The translations under genes and the position numbers were made by a program. 7,156 nucleotides of DNA, from assembly GCA_007116765.1 (NCBI GenBank), contig SKHV01000092.1, forward strand, positions 1-7,156. The letters are read 5' to 3'. Positions within the stretch are counted from its first letter, which is position 1. Every line of letters starts with the position of its first letter. The notes under the pieces were generated by a model. It was not told the DNA's origin. It was given only the letters and a program-made list of their open reading frames with translations, and made no database searches. Positions 1 to 6,454 of this stretch are shown in pieces. The stretch is from Prolixibacteraceae bacterium (GTDB lineage Bacteria; Bacteroidota; Bacteroidia; Bacteroidales; Prolixibacteraceae).

Positions 1-1580
1 CTTTTTAAATACGACACAAATACACTTAAGCCCATCAAAACAAACATCATTACAGAAATACGTGCAAGGTAATCGCCGTGCTTTGCATAGAAAGTTTTAT
101 TGTTGTTTAGTCTAACTGTACCGGAAAGTACAGCCTCTGTCCACCACTTGGAGCGCTTTACAATTTCACCTTTTTGATTAATGAAACAACTAATGCCTGT
201 ATTTGCTGCCCGTGCCACATCCCTTCGCAACTCAATGGCACGCAATTGTGAATGAAATAAATGTTGCTTGTAACCCGGAGTATTTTTCCACCATCCATCG
301 TTTGTGGTGATAAGAATGAGATTCGCATCTTTCTCAAGTACAAATTTCGATACATACTGCCCGTAAACCGATTCGTAACAAACAGGTGTGGCAATTATCG
401 CTATCCCATGCTCAAAAACTTCAATTTTATTATCGGTAGCCAATGTTCCTCCTACTCCTCCCAAATCCACAGTTAAGCTATTAAAAAAACTAAACGCCCT
501 TCCAAAGGGCATTTTTTCAACACCTGCTACCAGTTTCGATTTATGATAAAAATCTATAGGGTTGTCGGAAGTAAAAAAAAGAACCGAATTAAATGCATCG
601 TAGTGAAATAAACTGTCGGTATGAAGCCTTGCAGTATAAGGAATATCAGAGTTTGAATAATAGGCTTTTAGTGTATTTGCTCCGGCAATAAAGGCAATTT
701 TACTGTTCTCGTTTATTAAGTCATGAATTAGTTTCACTCCTGAATGTGATTCCACATTATGATGCCAGACATTATGCAACGCAGTTTCGGGACCGGCAAT
801 AACCAAAATATCTGTTAAATCAAGTTCTTCTGCAAGATTCAGTAATCTTTCATACTGTAAATTTTCATCCATTGTAGAAAATTTTTCAGTATACGGATCA
901 ATATTGGGTTGCAACAACGCAACATTAATATTATCTCCTTTTTCGATATAATTATTAAAAATAAAATAGGATGAAAACAAAGGAAGCAACACAAGAACAG
1001 CCAAGCTAATAATTTGAATATATCCGGGCGAATATCCCTTTATCAAGTACCGTTTAAGTATATCCCAAATAAGAATATTGACGAGCAACACCCATAAGGT
1101 TCCACCTAAAACTCCTGTGTATTCATACCACTGAATAATTTTAATATTATGACCAATACCCGATCCTACAACAAGCCAAGGCCACGAAATGTCCCACCTA
1201 AGCTGAAGAAATTCAAATGAGACCCACGAAAATACCAGAAATACATACGCAAATTTTTCACCTTTATAGCGGTAAGCCTGATGAACCAAAAGCCACACCA
1301 GCGACATAGTAAACGCATATAGAATTAATGCGAATATTGCACCTGCTAGCGATACTTTGGTGCCCCACCAAGCAACCGAAAAATGCCATACAAGCGAAGC
1401 AATGAAAGCATATAGCCAAAACTGTAAAGCATTGCCGTTATATTTTTGCGATATAACTTTGTAGTTAATATACAAAAGAGGAACAAAAGCAATAAACAAA
1501 GTAGCTACACCTACATTGTACCAAGGCAGAGCAGCCAATAATCCCGACAAAACAGCCAGAAGAATTAACTTAAATTGCAT
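1..1580 (-). CDS. lnt: Apolipoprotein N-acyltransferase, 3' end cut by window edge
   Basis: Lnt is an inner-membrane enzyme that transfers an acyl chain from a phospholipid to the free amino group of the lipid-modified cysteine of lipoproteins, the last maturation step. I translated 526 uninterrupted codons up to the left edge. The first ~210 residues are a run of hydrophobic segments. A nitrilase-like domain follows at about 217-490, and a last hydrophobic segment lies at 503-525, so few residues should be missing. The expected catalytic triad is present: E265 in GPETA, K347 in YHKSKLV and C401 in PVCYES. The family blocks TNDGWW (426-431) and RAANTG (457-462) are also there. The start is the ATG at 1580-1578, which shares one base with the upstream TAA (TAATG). 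This suggests translational coupling, since the nearby AGGA is too close to act as a normal ribosome site. The bacterial nitrilase family is the only alternative, and the membrane part argues against it. Confidence 0.95.
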   Translation of the reverse strand, partial: MQFKLILLAVLSGLLAALPWYNVGVATLFIAFVPLLYINYKVISQKYNGNALQFWLYAFIASLVWHFSVAWWGTKVSLAGAIFALILYAFTMSLVWLLVHQAYRYKGEKFAYVFLVFSWVSFEFLQLRWDISWPWLVVGSGIGHNIKIIQWYEYTGVLGGTLWVLLVNILIWDILKRYLIKGYSPGYIQIISLAVLVLLPLFSSYFIFNNYIEKGDNINVALLQPNIDPYTEKFSTMDENLQYERLLNLAEELDLTDILVIAGPETALHNVWHHNVESHSGVKLIHDLINENSKIAFIAGANTLKAYYSNSDIPYTARLHTDSLFHYDAFNSVLFFTSDNPIDFYHKSKLVAGVEKMPFGRAFSFFNSLTVDLGGVGGTLATDNKIEVFEHGIAIIATPVCYESVYGQYVSKFVLEKDANLILITTNDGWWKNTPGYKQHLFHSQLRAIELRRDVARAANTGISCFINQKGEIVKRSKWWTEAVLSGTVRLNNNKTFYAKHGDYLARISVMMFVLMGLSVFVSYLK

Positions 1581-2485
1581 TATCCTATATTTATGTTAGG
1601 CGACATATCAATGAATGACAATTTTTGCTTTTCTATATAAAACTCAAGTTTACCTAACATTAAAGCGGCCCATCCAACCTGATTAATCACTACCGGTTTG
1701 CGCTCAGCATTTAATTCTTCAGCCGGCGAATCGAGAAACACATGAGTATGTCCGCCAATAATTACATCGGTGTAGCGTGTTTTTCTGGCAATTATCTTGT
1801 CACTTACTTTCTGGCTGTCGTAACTGAATCCCAAATGTGACAGACAAACAATAAGGTCGCACTTTTCTTTTTGGTGCAAATACTCTTCCATCGCAAGAGC
1901 AGTTTCAATGGGGTCGCTATATACCGTGTTTCCATACAATGACTTTCCAACAAGTCCCTGAAGTTCAATACCCAATCCATACACGCCTATACGCACGCCT
2001 TTACGTTCAAGAACAATATTCTTTTTAATTAAGCCCTCTACCGGTGTTCCGGTGAAATCGTAGTTCGAAGAAATTAACGGGAAATTAGCATGTTCTAATC
2101 CGTTGCGAATATCTTCAAGCCCAAAATCGAATTCATGGTTGCCCACAGCAGCAGCATGGTATCCCATTTCCGACATGAGTTTAAAAACCAACTCACTTTT
2201 GAAGAAATTGTAATACGGAGTACCTTGACAAAAATCGCCACAATCGAAAAACAATACATCAGGATCAATTTCACGGGCATGTTTCATGTAAGCCGATATA
2301 CGGTTCATTCCTCCTCTCCCAGGGAAACGCGGATCGCTCTCAGCAAAAGGCTCAAAATGACAATGCATATCGTTGGTATGAAAAATTGTTATTTTGTCGT
2401 AACCATTCACTGCCATAGAAGGCATAGCCCATAAACCAGCTCCTGCAACAAGAGCCCCTTTTATAAATTTTCTTCTATTCAACAT
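1580..2485 (-). CDS. Tat-exported 5'-nucleotidase-type metallophosphatase, catalytic domain only
   Basis: This is the catalytic half of a UshA-type 5'-nucleotidase, a two-metal phosphoesterase expected to dephosphorylate nucleotides or related phosphates outside the cytoplasm. The 301-residue product starts with a twin-arginine signal (NRRKFIKG, then a hydrophobic stretch and a likely SMA|V cleavage after residue 25). Metal-ligand motifs of the calcineurin-like family are all present: D39 and H41 in NDMHCHF, D84 in DCGD, N116 and H117 in GNHEFD, H217 in SHLG, H246 and H248 in GGHTH. The protein ends where UshA would continue into its C-terminal substrate-binding domain, and that domain is the separate gene just upstream. 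I chose the ATG at 2485 because GGGAGGA lies 6 nt before it. An in-frame ATG at 2500 would add only five residues before the Tat motif and contains this site. It overlaps the upstream gene by 11 nt and lnt by 1 nt. The exact substrate cannot be read from the sequence. Confidence 0.9.
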   Translation of the reverse strand: MLNRRKFIKGALVAGAGLWAMPSMAVNGYDKITIFHTNDMHCHFEPFAESDPRFPGRGGMNRISAYMKHAREIDPDVLFFDCGDFCQGTPYYNFFKSELVFKLMSEMGYHAAAVGNHEFDFGLEDIRNGLEHANFPLISSNYDFTGTPVEGLIKKNIVLERKGVRIGVYGLGIELQGLVGKSLYGNTVYSDPIETALAMEEYLHQKEKCDLIVCLSHLGFSYDSQKVSDKIIARKTRYTDVIIGGHTHVFLDSPAEELNAERKPVVINQVGWAALMLGKLEFYIEKQKLSFIDMSPNINIG

Positions 2486-3239
2486 AGTAAATCCTCCCAT
2501 CGTTTACCGAGTGTATTGGCTTATTTTGTTCATGCATATCTCGAAACGTTGCTATTAACACATCCCTGATTAAATAACCGGTATCGATGCGCTGATCGGC
2601 CCATGTGAGTACACGCATACCATCGCCGCCATTAGCAATATAATCGCTGGTTACCAACCAATATTTTCGGTTTAAATCAATAATTGAACCTTGTATTTTT
2701 ATATTACTTGCTTTCCCGTCGAGCATCCCAAATGAAATTCCACTCACTCCTTCCCCACCACGGGTGGTGATATAATTGGCAAGGCTCATAACTTGTTCGC
2801 CCGTAAGCTGAAGAAGCACTATTTCATTTTCAAAAGGCATTATCTGATATGCATTCAGCACTTTCACATCGCCCTCGGGCAATGAAGCACGTATGCCGCC
2901 ATGGTTAAAAAGCGAAATTTCGGGTGAAGCATCGATTGAGTATGTGTTGCAATATTGAACGCCAAAATCAAGTATCATATCGCTTAATAAATTGCTTAAC
3001 GGGCTTTCGGGTCTGTAACTGACCAGCCCTTCGGTGGAGTATCCAATCACTTCGTTCATTTTTTCCTGTATCTGTATTCGATAAGGAGCCAAGATTTCTT
3101 CGTATTTTTCGTCGCTTAATGAGTCAGATACAATACTGATTGACATATTATTGTACTCATAACTTGTCGTTTCGGAAATTGTTCTGCACGAGAAGAATAA
3201 AGAAAAAATAATAGCGGCTATTAACAATCGTCTGTTCAT
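2475..3239 (-). CDS. Lipoprotein with 5'-nucleotidase C-terminal domain only
   Basis: This 254-residue protein matches the C-terminal domain of UshA-type 5'-nucleotidases, which binds the nucleoside part of the substrate. The N-terminus is a lipoprotein signal: MNRR, a hydrophobic run, then LFFS-C with C18 as the likely lipidated cysteine. Family motifs are NLLSDMILD (83-91), NHGGIR (112-117), PFEN (135-138), QLTGEQV (144-150) and SDYIANGGDG (198-207). By analogy with UshA, F136 and Y200 would be the two aromatic residues that stack on the base, and D206 and R117 the sugar or phosphate contacts. There are no metal-ligand motifs, so it should not be catalytic alone. The catalytic domain is the next gene, overlapping by 11 nt. 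It is the first gene of the operon and faces the divergent promoter region. Residues after C18 (RTISE) are not strongly acidic, so a periplasm-facing anchor is my guess rather than surface export. Confidence 0.88.
   Translation of the reverse strand: MNRRLLIAAIIFSLFFSCRTISETTSYEYNNMSISIVSDSLSDEKYEEILAPYRIQIQEKMNEVIGYSTEGLVSYRPESPLSNLLSDMILDFGVQYCNTYSIDASPEISLFNHGGIRASLPEGDVKVLNAYQIMPFENEIVLLQLTGEQVMSLANYITTRGGEGVSGISFGMLDGKASNIKIQGSIIDLNRKYWLVTSDYIANGGDGMRVLTWADQRIDTGYLIRDVLIATFRDMHEQNKPIHSVNDGRIYYVE
2492..2498 (-). promoter_or_regulatory. Strong Shine-Dalgarno site inside the upstream gene
   Basis: On the minus strand GGGAGGA is followed by six bases (TTTACT) and the ATG at 2485. It lies in the last codons of the C-terminal-domain gene and decides the start of the metallophosphatase. 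It is the strongest ribosome-binding site I see in this window, where most genes have weak or no such site. Confidence 0.75.
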
Positions 3240-3280
3240 TACTTATCAGTTGGTTATGCTAAAAGTGATAATAAAATCGT

Positions 3281-3299
3281 TTATTTTGTTGCAAAATAA
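3281..3299. promoter_or_regulatory. Perfect inverted repeat in divergent promoter region
   Basis: TTATTTTG, three bases (TTG), then CAAAATAA form a perfect 8-bp dyad between the divergent nucleotidase operon and the amidase gene. Each arm, read outward, is one mismatch from the Bacteroidota -7 element TAnnTTTG. On the minus strand the arm at 3299-3292 has a TTTC 17 bases upstream (3320-3317), one mismatch from the -33 TTTG, and lies 52 nt before the ATG at 3239. The site could therefore be a promoter for the left operon, an operator, or both. No experiment supports this. Confidence 0.4.
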
Positions 3300-3306
3300 T
3301 TAAAAC

Positions 3307-3319
3307 TTCGTGAAACGAA
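3307..3319. promoter_or_regulatory. Second short dyad next to the first
   Basis: TTCGT-GAA-ACGAA is a perfect 5-bp dyad with a 3-base centre, starting eight bases from the end of the larger dyad. The equal 3-base centres and the closeness hint at paired protein-binding sites, but short dyads are common in AT-rich DNA, so this is weak. Confidence 0.25.
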
Positions 3320-3340
3320 AACTGTTCATTATAGAATAGT

Positions 3341-3348
3341 TATTTTTA
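3341..3348 (+). promoter_or_regulatory. Possible -7 element for the amidase gene
   Basis: TATTTTTA matches TAnnTTTG at all positions but the last and lies 28 bases before the amidase ATG. I see no good TTTG at the -33 distance, so this is only a candidate. Confidence 0.2.
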
Positions 3349-3376
3349 CAAATTTATATAACAGATTAAGAGCAAT

Positions 3377-4498
3377 ATGCATATAAAAGAAAAAATACAT
3401 TCTGCATCAACCTTAAATTTAGTATTGATGCATATACTGGTTTCATTTAAACACGCACTTCATTTTAACAACATATATGCCAAACTTGTTTTAATCGCTT
3501 GCTTGTTATCATTCAACCAAAATATTATTGCACAGGAATATAAAACAATAGAAGCCAAAAATGGCGATGGTATTTACGGTGTGTTACGCGACAATAATAT
3601 CCCACTATCGAAAATAAACGACTTTTTAAGGCTAAACGAAGATAAACTAAAAGGAAGCCGAGAGTTGCGCATTGGGGAAACTTATAAATTGCCACTTACT
3701 GAACTTGATCCTATCGAAACCCCTCAGGCAAAACCAGCTCAAAAAACTGAAGCTGATAATATCACAAGAAGATTTCCGATTTTTGGCTCTCAGTATCAGG
3801 ACGTAGAAATTGAAAGCAACGAACTTGATGGTGCTGTATTTTATTTAGTTTCAGGGCACGGTGGTCCCGACCCCGGAGCGGTAGGATATTATCAGGGAAA
3901 AATGTTATGCGAAGACGAATATGCTTACGACATTACCCTGAGGCTTGCCCGCAATCTGGTAGCCAGAGGAGCTAAAGCATACATGATTATTCGCGATCCA
4001 AACGACGGTATACGCGACGATTGGTATCTGCCTCACGACAATGACGAAGTATGCTGGCCCAATTTAAGAATACCAGCAAATCATAATGCACGCTTACGAC
4101 AACGAAAAGACGCGGTAAACTCACTTTACATGCAGCACAGAGGTCAATACCAGCGTATGATTGAAATACATATAGACTCAAGAAGCAGCGGCGAAAAAAT
4201 TGACGTGTTTTTCTATCACGATCGGCGAAGCAACAAGGGAAAAAAACTTGCTACTACGCTTCGCGATGTGTTCGATCAAAAATACAATCAGCATCAACCC
4301 GGCAGGGGTTATAATGGAACAGTAAGCGACCGCAACCTCTACATGCTTAAACACACTTATCCTGTAGCTACCTTCATCGAACTTGGAAATATAAATCATG
4401 AACGCGATTTGAGGCGTTTTATAATTGTGAGTAACCGACAAGCACTTGCGAACTGGCTTGCCGATGGATTGATAGAAGATTATAAAAATAACCGTTGA
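3377..4498 (+). CDS. Secreted N-acetylmuramoyl-L-alanine amidase (Amidase_3) with LysM-like region
   Basis: The enzyme should cut the amide bond between N-acetylmuramic acid and the stem peptide of peptidoglycan, outside the inner membrane. Of 373 residues, about 34-53 form a signal-like hydrophobic segment ending NIIAQ. Residues 55-107 look like a divergent LysM domain (…GDGIYGVLRDNNI…LRIGETYKLPL), and a Thr/Glu/Pro/Lys-rich linker follows at 108-130. The amidase domain runs from about 152 to 370. H161 in GHGGPDPGA, E181 (or E179) in CEDEYAYD and H265 in EIHID are the likely zinc ligands, and E335 in TFIELGN is the catalytic glutamate. The start is uncertain. The ATG at 3377 has a weak AAGAG before it but gives an unusually long stretch before the signal core, and M18 at 3428 is the other in-frame choice. 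The stop overlaps the next gene start by one base (TGATG), indicating coupling. The mature part has just two cysteines, C178 and C226. Confidence 0.9.
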   Translation: MHIKEKIHSASTLNLVLMHILVSFKHALHFNNIYAKLVLIACLLSFNQNIIAQEYKTIEAKNGDGIYGVLRDNNIPLSKINDFLRLNEDKLKGSRELRIGETYKLPLTELDPIETPQAKPAQKTEADNITRRFPIFGSQYQDVEIESNELDGAVFYLVSGHGGPDPGAVGYYQGKMLCEDEYAYDITLRLARNLVARGAKAYMIIRDPNDGIRDDWYLPHDNDEVCWPNLRIPANHNARLRQRKDAVNSLYMQHRGQYQRMIEIHIDSRSSGEKIDVFFYHDRRSNKGKKLATTLRDVFDQKYNQHQPGRGYNGTVSDRNLYMLKHTYPVATFIELGNINHERDLRRFIIVSNRQALANWLADGLIEDYKNNR

Positions 4499-4896
4499 TG
4501 GATGTAGCCGGTCAAAAAATAATTTTATTCGACGACCATTGCATTTTGTGCAATGGCACAGTGCAATGGATCCTGAAATACGATAAAAAGGCGGTTTTTA
4601 CTTTTTCGTCGCTGCAAAGCAAGCAGGCAAAAAAAATATTAAGCCACTTCAAGCAAAACGAATACACAAATTCGGTTTTACTAATAGATAATGAAAAGCT
4701 TTATTCACGCTCAACTGCAGCATTACGCATTGTAAGAGCAATTCCCTATTTTAAAATCTTTTATATCCTGATTATTATTCCCCGTGCGATACGCGATTTG
4801 GGGTACAACTGGATTGCCAGAAACAGATACAAGTGGTTTGGGAAAACCGAAAATTGCTTATTGCCGGATGAAAAGTGGAAAAACCGATTTATTTAG
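4498..4896 (+). CDS. DCC-family (DUF393) thiol-disulfide oxidoreductase-like protein
   Basis: This 132-residue protein belongs to the DCC family, named for its N-terminal Asp-Cys-Cys signature and related in fold to thioredoxins. Members are predicted thiol-disulfide oxidoreductases, and few have a known partner. The signature here is FDDHCILCN (11-19) with C15 and C18. The usual form is DGxCxLC, so the Gly is replaced by Asp. The later family blocks are present: SRSTAALRI, a hydrophobic IIIP segment followed by RD, then Y-NWIARNRYKWFGK and a final ENC-LP cysteine. There is no signal peptide, so a cytoplasmic or membrane-associated location is likely. I start at the ATG at 4498, which shares its A with the amidase TGA. 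An in-frame TTG one codon earlier is less likely. The gene ends tail to tail with the DUF4924-like gene, with a 4-base overlap. Confidence 0.88.
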   Translation: MDVAGQKIILFDDHCILCNGTVQWILKYDKKAVFTFSSLQSKQAKKILSHFKQNEYTNSVLLIDNEKLYSRSTAALRIVRAIPYFKIFYILIIIPRAIRDLGYNWIARNRYKWFGKTENCLLPDEKWKNRFI

Positions 4897-5444
4897 CTAT
4901 ACGATTCGAGAGTGAGGTTTCCCTGTTCAAATGCCTTATAAAGCTTTGAAAAATAACCCATAAAGTTTCCAAACTTCCATACTGCCTTTTGAGTGTCTTC
5001 TTCAATAGCTTGATTTTTAATTTTTAGCATCAGCAATATATACAGAGTATTTAGTGCCACCTCAATATCATGATGGTTTTGACCCGACTTGCTGCGTACC
5101 AATTCCAAATCGGGTTTAATTTCATTGTAAATACGAGTATATTCCATGTCGGCCTGCTCGTTTAATAATGCCAAATGAAAGCGGTTCAAATCGTTAACCA
5201 AATTTTCCAAAAACTGAAGGTGGCCTGTTTGAGTTTTCTGCTCTTTTGTCATCATCAAAGTGAGGTTTGAAAACCATGTGGAAATTTGTTCGCGCTTTTC
5301 ATCGCTAACCTTGTAGTTGTTGATTAAAACATCAGTAATTTTCTCCATATTCACATCCAATGCACGTATAGCATCTTCAATTTGCCACATATAAAGAATG
5401 TATTCTGAAATGTTGTTTTTCCTTTTTTCTTCAGCTACAATCAT
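4893..5444 (-). CDS. DUF4924-like protein of unknown function
   Basis: I recognise this 183-residue protein as resembling the DUF4924 family, which as far as I know is found mainly in Bacteroidota and has no assigned function. Assignment is from memory of the typical N-terminus (xIAxExRKxxIxEYxLYMWQxED), matched here by residues 2-24. Other visible points are GHLQ (74-77), NRFHLALL (87-94) and a C-terminal stretch WKFGNFMGYFSKLYKA (156-171). The composition suggests an all-helical, soluble protein with no signal peptide or membrane segment. I see no catalytic motif. It follows the S4-domain gene by 7 nt, with only a weak GAAG site before the ATG at 5444, and is the last gene of the rplY-pth-S4 cluster. 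That placement suggests a job tied to ribosomes or translation, which is inference only. Confidence 0.8.
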   Translation of the reverse strand: MIVAEEKRKNNISEYILYMWQIEDAIRALDVNMEKITDVLINNYKVSDEKREQISTWFSNLTLMMTKEQKTQTGHLQFLENLVNDLNRFHLALLNEQADMEYTRIYNEIKPDLELVRSKSGQNHHDIEVALNTLYILLMLKIKNQAIEEDTQKAVWKFGNFMGYFSKLYKAFEQGNLTLESYS

Positions 5445-5451
5445 AATTGCT

Positions 5452-5838
5452 TCATTTTAAATCTTCATCCAGCAGTTTATCCATATCGCGCCGTTGCTTT
5501 TTGGTGGGTCTACCGGCTCCACGGTCTCTTTCGGACCAGGACATGTATTTTTGCATTTCAAGAATTTCGAGGTTTTCAGAAGGGGTTATGTCTTTCAGGT
5601 AGTCGGGTACCAACTTTGCTCCCATTCTTTTTTCAGTAATGTCGAGCACCTTGAAATGATAGGTAACCGGAGACTTCCGGAGATGTATAATATCGCCTGA
5701 TTTAATTTCTCTTGAGGGTTTTACCTGAACACCATCGATAGATACCTTTCCTTTACGGCAAGCTTCAGATGCCAAACTGCGGGTTTTATACAACCTCACT
5801 GCCCAAAGCCATTTGTCAATTCTTACCGTATTCTTCAT
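5452..5838 (-). CDS. hslR: Hsp15-like S4 RNA-binding heat-shock protein
   Basis: In E. coli, Hsp15 binds free 50S subunits that still carry a nascent chain on tRNA and helps recycle them. This 128-residue protein has the same build. An S4 domain at about 6-66 begins RIDKWLWAVRLYKTRSLA and contains the KGKVSIDGVQVKPS loop that contacts RNA, ending near GDIIHLR. A basic C-terminal tail carries GRPTKKQRRDMDKL (109-122), equivalent to the PDKKERRDL part of Hsp15. The length is close to the E. coli protein (about 133). It starts one base after the pth stop (TAG-T-ATG), so translation is probably coupled, and it is followed after 7 nt by the DUF4924-like gene. A different small S4 protein, such as an RqcH-partner type (RqcP), is the main alternative, but those are shorter and lack this C-terminal tail. 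Confidence 0.88.
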   Translation of the reverse strand: MKNTVRIDKWLWAVRLYKTRSLASEACRKGKVSIDGVQVKPSREIKSGDIIHLRKSPVTYHFKVLDITEKRMGAKLVPDYLKDITPSENLEILEMQKYMSWSERDRGAGRPTKKQRRDMDKLLDEDLK

Positions 5839-5839
5839 A

Positions 5840-6406
5840 CTACTTATTATTAAATTGGTTCATAGTGCGTTCTAAACCTATAGTCACAAATGAATGAATA
5901 AGTTGAATAGCTATTTCTATTCTCGCGGGTAATGCTTTTCGTTCTTCATCGTCCCAAAGACCTAATACATAATCAACCTGCTGACCGGGGCCATAATCGT
6001 TGCCAATCCCAAAACGTACACGGGCATAAGCATTCGTTCCCAGTATTTCATTAATGTGTTTCAATCCATTATGCCCGGCATCGCCACCTTTCGCCCTTGT
6101 TCTGATAGTTCCAAAAGGCAAAGCTACATCGTCTACAAGAACAAGTACATTTTCCAACGGAATTTTCTCCTTTTGCATCCAATAACGAATGGCGTTACCA
6201 CTAAGGTTCATATAGGTTGAAGGTTTAAGCAAAATTAAGTTGCGCCCTTTGAATTTATACTCAGCAACAGCACCATAACGACGGTTTATATCAAAAACAA
6301 TATTGGACGCATCGGCAAGAGCGTCCAATATTGAAAAGCCTATATTATGGCGTGTATTTTTGTATTCTTCTCCTATATTTCCTAAACCTACAATTAAATA
6401 CTTCAT
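5840..6406 (-). CDS. pth: Peptidyl-tRNA hydrolase
   Basis: Pth cleaves the ester bond between peptide and tRNA in peptidyl-tRNAs that drop off ribosomes, freeing tRNA for reuse. It is a cytoplasmic, usually essential monomer. The 188-residue product has the normal family length and its key residues at nearly the E. coli positions: N10 in VGLGN, H20 (the catalytic base) in NTRHNIGF, N67 in KPSTYMNLSG, D93 in VDDVALP and N113 in GGDAGHNGLKHI. The RFGIGND block (131-137) is also present. The start at 6406 gives the standard MKYLIVGLGN N-terminus. The gene follows rplY after 48 nt and is nearly fused to the S4 gene by TAG-T-ATG. Pairing with rplY is common in many bacterial genomes. Confidence 0.97.
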   Translation of the reverse strand: MKYLIVGLGNIGEEYKNTRHNIGFSILDALADASNIVFDINRRYGAVAEYKFKGRNLILLKPSTYMNLSGNAIRYWMQKEKIPLENVLVLVDDVALPFGTIRTRAKGGDAGHNGLKHINEILGTNAYARVRFGIGNDYGPGQQVDYVLGLWDDEERKALPARIEIAIQLIHSFVTIGLERTMNQFNNK

Positions 6407-6434
6407 TATTCAATATTAGGATTTAAAATACGAA

Positions 6435-6450
6435 AGAAATTAATATTTCT
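6435..6450 (-). other. Small AT-rich hairpin between rplY and pth
   Basis: AGAAAT and ATTTCT form a perfect 6-bp stem around a 4-base loop, just after the rplY stop. It is AT-rich and has no clear run of T after it on the minus strand, so it is probably not a strong terminator. It could act as a weak attenuating or RNA-stabilising hairpin that sets L25 apart from the downstream genes. Confidence 0.3.
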
Positions 6451-6454
6451 TCTA

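Noticed and set aside
158..476. Two overlapping short open frames on both strands near the left edge
   Set aside because: Both lie inside the lnt coding sequence in other frames and resemble no protein; they are shadows.
483..580. Possible frameshift in lnt at the A7 (483-489) and A8 (573-580) runs, or phase variation there
   Set aside because: I translated straight through both runs. The frame stays open and the family motifs on either side (GPETA, YHKSKLV, PVCYES) are in one frame, so the gene is intact.
2095..2434. Short open frames inside the metallophosphatase gene on both strands
   Set aside because: They overlap the well-supported catalytic domain in wrong frames and have no recognisable motif.
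1580..3239. The nucleotidase pair as one gene broken by a frameshift or sequencing error
   Set aside because: The C-terminal domain is encoded before the catalytic domain, and each part has its own start and export signal, so a simple break of a UshA-like gene cannot explain it.
3331..3340. TATAAT-like -10 box on the minus strand between the divergent genes
   Set aside because: The only -35-like TTTGTA is about 13 bases away, too close for a sigma-70 promoter, and Bacteroidota do not use this consensus.
3987..4441. Two minus-strand open frames antisense to the amidase
   Set aside because: They lie within the conserved amidase domain on the opposite strand and have no recognisable features.
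4495..4497. TTG as start of the DCC gene
   Set aside because: The ATG directly after it forms the common TGATG coupling with the amidase stop and gives a normal N-terminus.
5494..5700. Plus-strand open frame antisense to the S4 gene
   Set aside because: It is the complement of a clear hslR-like gene; composition and position fit a shadow.
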